From positions 2,021,677 to 2,085,676 of the forward strand of contig NZ_FYDE01000005.1 of assembly GCF_900186535.1 (NCBI RefSeq): 64,000 nucleotides of DNA. The letters run 5' to 3'. The notes below the pieces were generated by a model. That model saw only the letters and a list, made by a program, of their open reading frames with translations. It had not been told where the DNA came from and did no database searches. Position numbers and translations under genes: made by a program. Source of the stretch: Marasmitruncus massiliensis. Lineage in GTDB: Bacteria; Bacillota; Clostridia; Oscillospirales; Ruminococcaceae. Every line of letters begins with the position of its first letter. The first letter of the stretch is position 1. This document shows, in pieces, positions 60,805 through 64,000 of the stretch.

Positions 60805-61872
60805 TCAGGATTTTTTCTCATTCGCGTCCGACATAGCGCTGATCTTCTGATACATATCCCAGAGGTCCGCACCCTGCTCCTCAAGGTAAGCTTTAATAGG
60901 AGGCAGCATGGCTTCTTTAAACGCCTCGCGGTCGACATCGGTGTTGACAGTCATACCCGCATCGATACATTTCTGACGATAATCATCTTTATGCTCAAAG
61001 TAATATTGATCAACCCATTCCTGCATCTCGTTGGAAGTCTCGTTCAGCCAGCCTTTCATTTCGTCGTCAAGCCCATTATAAACGTCCGCGGAAATCAGAT
61101 TCAGAATGGTCGAATAAACATGGCTGGTTTCGTTGACATATTTCTGCACTTCAAAGAAGCTGTTGTCATAAATCATGTCATACGGGTTCTCCTGCATCTC
61201 CACAACGCCCTGACTCAGCGCGTTAAATGTTTCGCTCAAGGCGATTGAAGAGCAGACAGCACCCGCCGAGTTCCACATATTGTTATGTAATGGGTTGCCG
61301 GACATGCGCATTTTGCGGCCGGTAAGATCAGCGGGCGTGTTGAGTGCTACATTGGAGGTAAGTTGGCGGGGTCCACGGAGCTGATACCACAGAACGTGGA
61401 AACCGGCGTTGTCAAAATCGTTTTTGATCGAAGTGCCGATATCGCTGTTAATCATGTTCTTCACGTCTTCCTCGGAGTTATATGCCCAGGGAGCCTCAAG
61501 AAGCGTCGCGCTCGGCGCATATCCGCTGAATGAACCGCCCGACATGGTCATGGAGGTTGTTCCTACCAGCATACCGGCGAGGGAATCCGCTTCGGAGCCG
61601 GAGGTGCTGGAGGGGTAAATTTCAACCTTGAACCGTCCGCCGGATTTTTCTTCAAGACGTTTTTTAAACTCAGTGGCTGCAAGGCCCCAGGGATGCTCGA
61701 GGGATACTGTAAGATCATACTTCAGCGTAACTGTCTCACCGGCTGCCGCAGGCTGCTGGCTTGTGCTGCTTTCACCGGTGCCGCCTGCCGGGGTTCCCGC
61801 GCCTTTACTGCACCCAAACAGCATGCATGCGCACAGTGCAAACGCGGCCATGGATAGGATCGTTTTTTTCAT
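60805..61872 (-). CDS. TRAP transporter substrate-binding lipoprotein DctP (second system)
   Basis: A 355-residue solute receptor. Lipobox MLFGC; family segments LTVSLEHPWGLAATEFKKRL, the conserved Arg region LTGRKMRMSGNPLHN and FNALSQGVVEMQENPYDMI. The ATG follows TGGAGGAGAGAAG. The second TRAP system of the window; given the SDR, hexuronates or related acids are plausible substrates (inference). Confidence 0.93.
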   Translation of the reverse strand: MKKTILSMAAFALCACMLFGCSKGAGTPAGGTGESSTSQQPAAAGETVTLKYDLTVSLEHPWGLAATEFKKRLEEKSGGRFKVEIYPSSTSGSEADSLAGMLVGTTSMTMSGGSFSGYAPSATLLEAPWAYNSEEDVKNMINSDIGTSIKNDFDNAGFHVLWYQLRGPRQLTSNVALNTPADLTGRKMRMSGNPLHNNMWNSAGAVCSSIALSETFNALSQGVVEMQENPYDMIYDNSFFEVQKYVNETSHVYSTILNLISADVYNGLDDEMKGWLNETSNEMQEWVDQYYFEHKDDYRQKCIDAGMTVNTDVDREAFKEAMLPPIKAYLEEQGADLWDMYQKISAMSDANEKKS

Positions 61873-61944
61873 AATCTTCTCTCCTCCAATTTTTTATACT
61901 TTCATCACAGTTTCCTGTTATGACACAAAATTCGGCACGACCGC

Positions 61945-62625
61945 CTAAAACTCGCGGATACGATCGATACAGGTTGCATAGTCTTCCTTCTGGAAAAACA
62001 GTTCCTGTTTGCCAAGTACAAACCCTTCGACTCCACAATTATGATAAAGATCTGTAATAACCTCTCTTGTGGCACCGCCGTCCAGCAACAGATGATAATC
62101 CAAGCCTTTTTGTTCGCGGTACTGATTGAGCTCAGTAAACTTTTGCCGGGTATAGCTCATGAAAGTCCGTCCGGCAAAACCGGGATTAACGGCCATAATC
62201 ATCACATAATCCGTAATGGGAAGCATATCTTTGACCATCTCAAGCGCTGTGCAGGGATTTAAAATCAGCCCGGTTTTTTTACCCTGCAGCTGGATCAACT
62301 CCAGTGTCGCCGAAGGAATTAGTTCGGATTCCGGATGAATGTAAATAATATCTGCGCCTGCTTGTGCAATTTTTTCAACATAGCGGTGCGGATGCATGAC
62401 CATCATGTGGCAATCGATCAGTTTATGCGCGCCTTTGTCCGTGATGCGCCGTATCATTTCCAATTCTCGGACAGACATCCCGAAATTGTTGACGAATGTT
62501 CCGTCCATAATGTCAACATGATAAATATCCATATCGGTTGCATCCAGCTTTTCGATTTCCTCACGCATACAATCTGTCGGCAAATTCAAAATGGATGGGC
62601 ATAATAGCTTACGTCTGTTGTTCAT
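61945..62625 (-). CDS. Ribulose-phosphate 3-epimerase family protein
   Basis: A 226-residue TIM barrel of the Rpe/AlsE family, which epimerises pentulose- or hexulose-phosphates at C3. Motifs: CPSILNLPTD, YHVDIMDGTFVNNFGM (metal His and Asp), IDCHMMVMHPHRYV, MAVNPGFAGRTFM and LLLDGGATRE. Departures from housekeeping Rpe (DCHMM for DVHLM, FAGR for FGGQ) suggest a specialised epimerase. The start MNNRRKLLCPS at 62625 follows AAGGGAGAACTTGC. First gene of the operon. Confidence 0.87.
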   Translation of the reverse strand: MNNRRKLLCPSILNLPTDCMREEIEKLDATDMDIYHVDIMDGTFVNNFGMSVRELEMIRRITDKGAHKLIDCHMMVMHPHRYVEKIAQAGADIIYIHPESELIPSATLELIQLQGKKTGLILNPCTALEMVKDMLPITDYVMIMAVNPGFAGRTFMSYTRQKFTELNQYREQKGLDYHLLLDGGATREVITDLYHNCGVEGFVLGKQELFFQKEDYATCIDRIREF

Positions 62626-62684
62626 AGCAAGTTCTCCCTTTCTCGGACCACTCAGACAAATGAGAGGTCGGTTTACGCAGGAAA

Positions 62685-62739
62685 AATGTATACTAGTTTT
62701 TCTTTGCACAAGTATAACTCGAATCCTCTTTAAAATCAA
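62685..62739 (-). promoter_or_regulatory. Promoter and operator of the epimerase-TRAP operon
   Basis: On the minus strand TTGATT (62734-62739), 17 nt, TATACT (62711-62716). Just past the start point lies AATGTATACTAGTT (62685-62698, plus-strand reading), nearly the same as a sequence at the divergent GntR promoter. Confidence 0.7.
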
Positions 62740-62920
62740 TATTTTTATATAATTTTTATCTTATTAATAATTATCCATATCATTTTTTTGTTTATTATTC
62801 ACTTAATACCGATATTTCTTTGTCGTTCGTCAAGAGCCAACATTTTTTCGTAAGTAGTATTCATTTCATGGATAAATATATCATTGCACTGCGGAAATTC
62901 CAGATAATAGCAATCTTTTA
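62740..62920. other. AT-rich divergent intergenic spacer
   Basis: The central part of the 382-nt gap between the epimerase and GntR genes. Apart from the two flanking promoters I see no gene or RNA element in it. Confidence 0.6.
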
Positions 62921-62960
62921 TTGAAAAAATAAAAAATATAAGATATAATGCATACTAGAT
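62921..62960 (+). promoter_or_regulatory. Promoter and operator of the second GntR gene
   Basis: TTGAAA (62921-62926), 17 nt, TATAAT (62944-62949). AATGCATACTAGAT (62947-62960) overlaps the -10 end and the start point and matches 12 of 14 bases of the sequence at the epimerase promoter, which suggests autoregulation. Confidence 0.7.
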
Positions 62961-63007
62961 AGTTTAACAAGATCATTTTAACAATCTTACGGAAGCGGGA
63001 GTCAGTT

Positions 63008-63685
63008 ATGGGCACAACCTCTCAGACATCGGCGAATCTCAGTCAGGTGATCTACCAGCATCTGTGGTACGAGATTTCTACCCTTCATTTAAAGCCCGGG
63101 GAAAAACTGAGTGAAGTCAAACTGGCCAGACAGTTCAATTGCAGCCGGATACCAGTACGAGAAGCCATCCATTTGCTGGTTGCCGACGGCGCTTTGGAAA
63201 CTCAGTCTCAAAGGGGAAGTTTTGTAACTTTAATTGATCTCGAACAATTGGAACGCATTCGTTATCTCCGCGAAGCCCTGGAGATCAAGATCATGATGGA
63301 CGGATATCGCTCAGGCTGTTTCGATCCCATCATTCCTTACCTTGAATCGCTTGTTGCACGGCAGGAGGAGCTTATGAATGCCTCTGCATATGAGATCGCT
63401 TTCCAGATGGATATTGAGTTTCATAAGATTTTTTATAATCTGACAAAAAAAGAGTTTGTCTTGGATCATACCGGCGAAAAGGATATCCATTATTTAAGAG
63501 CCAGGCTGCTTTCTCTGCAGCATGAAAGCCCAATTATCATGCCTTCACAGCACCGGGCCATTATTAACGCAATCAAAGTTCACGATGATGATGCTCTTGA
63601 AAAAGCCGTCTACCATCATCTAAATAACGTTAATATCCTTATTCAGGATAAGCAGCTCGATCTTGAGAGCTATTTTAGGCACTGA
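63008..63685 (+). CDS. GntR-family regulator with FCD domain (second)
   Basis: A 225-residue FadR-subfamily regulator. The helix-turn-helix is KLARQFNCSRIPVREAIHLL (residues about 38-57), followed by the wing LETQSQRGSFVTLI and an FCD-type helical domain (about 75-215) with MDIEFHKIFY and QHRAIINAIK carrying likely metal ligands. It is divergent from the epimerase-TRAP operon and is its probable regulator. The ATG follows GGAAGCGGGAGTCAGTT. Confidence 0.9.
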   Translation: MGTTSQTSANLSQVIYQHLWYEISTLHLKPGEKLSEVKLARQFNCSRIPVREAIHLLVADGALETQSQRGSFVTLIDLEQLERIRYLREALEIKIMMDGYRSGCFDPIIPYLESLVARQEELMNASAYEIAFQMDIEFHKIFYNLTKKEFVLDHTGEKDIHYLRARLLSLQHESPIIMPSQHRAIINAIKVHDDDALEKAVYHHLNNVNILIQDKQLDLESYFRH

Positions 63686-63711
63686 TAAGCCGATCTGCGG
63701 GTTTGCTTCAT

Positions 63712-63750
63712 AACAAAACGCGTCCAGTATCAAACTGGACGCGTTTTGTT
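63712..63750. terminator. Bidirectional terminator at the end of gntR and of the next gene
   Basis: A 16-bp perfect stem, ACAAAACGCGTCCAGT with its complement, loop ATCAA, then TTATTTTTTG on plus. The hairpin overlaps the last codons of the converging gene on the minus strand. Confidence 0.9.
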
Positions 63751-64000
63751 ATTTTTTGATATCAGCATTAAAAAATCTTTAAGTCCATTCTCGATCGAGC
63801 CGATATGGATTATCATCAAGAACCACGCAGCAACAGGGGACCGCTGCACAGTTGTTGCCTTCAGTCTTTCCCATTTCCGCGAAAACAGGACGCCGATCAG
63901 GCAAAGAACAACCAAACCTATGCATGTCCAAAATAGAGCCAGGTCAACCCACTGGTAATATTGCAGCCACTTGAGCTTTTGTCCGAACTCTTCCGCAAGC
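63730..64000 (-). CDS. Membrane protein, C-terminal part (gene continues beyond window)
   Basis: An open frame enters from the right edge and ends at TGA 63732-63730; 89 codons are visible with no in-frame stop. It contains one clear membrane helix (LALFWTCIGLVVLCLIGVLF), then a basic stretch (SRKWERLK), a second hydrophobic patch (VAAWFLMIIHIGSIE) and a tail ending NNKTRPV encoded within the terminator stem. The family is not recognisable from this fragment. Confidence 0.6.
   Translation of the reverse strand, partial: LAEEFGQKLKWLQYYQWVDLALFWTCIGLVVLCLIGVLFSRKWERLKATTVQRSPVAAWFLMIIHIGSIENGLKDFLMLISKNNKTRPV

Noticed and set aside
1..64000. tRNA/rRNA genes, CRISPR arrays, transposases, phage genes
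   Set aside because: Scanned the non-coding stretches by eye; no cloverleaf with TTCRANY and CCA pattern, no regular spaced repeats, and no recombinase-like protein.

Overview
The window looks like chromosomal DNA of an anaerobic, endospore-forming Bacillota of class Clostridia, probably near the Oscillospirales/Ruminococcaceae. This is inferred from gene content: a complete spoIIIA operon, the order asp23-nusB-xseA-xseB-ispA-dxs-tlyA-nadK-argR-recN, a DnaD/DnaI-type primosome pair, a leucine T-box, DapL-type lysine synthesis and TRAP/ABC sugar-acid transporters. No rRNA, tRNA, CRISPR array, phage or insertion sequence was seen.

Layout. 0-2 kb: minus-strand operon of a PHP phosphoesterase, a TSCPD protein and two unrecognised proteins (one cut by the window edge), divergent from dnaD-dnaI (2.1-4.2 kb). 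4.2-8 kb: leuA-leuC-leuD behind a T-box with a CUC (Leu) specifier; leuB is not beside them. 8-20 kb: tyrS, then the housekeeping series asp23 to recN, all on the minus strand. 20-25 kb: spoIIIAA-AH, the mother-cell part of the SpoIIIA-SpoIIQ channel. 25-29 kb: cimA (citramalate, isoleucine) divergent from dapF-dapL (meso-DAP/lysine). 29-33.4 kb: arsenic operon arsR-acr3-arsD-arsA-arsC. 33.6-42 kb: purine uptake and deamination: a NupOPQ-like ABC transporter, a BMP lipoprotein, adenine deaminase and a divergent paralogue, behind a promoter followed at once by a terminator hairpin.

42-43.2 kb is mostly gene-poor and holds the most interesting structure: a 22-residue hydrophobic peptide gene with a sequestered ribosome-binding site, a convergent antisense promoter, a shared bidirectional terminator and flanking inverted repeats. 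Together these look like an unannotated type I toxin-antitoxin module. A 54-codon small ORF then precedes a PIN-PhoH ATPase gene.

44.6-63.7 kb is accessory carbohydrate metabolism in three blocks. (1) TRAP dctPQM, a GntR regulator, a class II aldolase and an FGGY kinase share a 20-bp operator at three promoters. (2) A LacI regulator is divergent from a family-1 sugar ABC transporter (binding protein and two permeases, no ATPase) plus a TIM-barrel isomerase. (3) A minus-strand operon (pentulose-phosphate-epimerase-like gene, TRAP dctPQM, an SDR and a Zn-alcohol dehydrogenase) is divergent from its own GntR gene, and an operator-like sequence is present at both promoters. The window ends inside a membrane protein gene.

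Starts were chosen from ribosome-binding sites and family N-termini, so many differ from the longest open frame. Family calls come from recognising motifs by eye; no database search was run.
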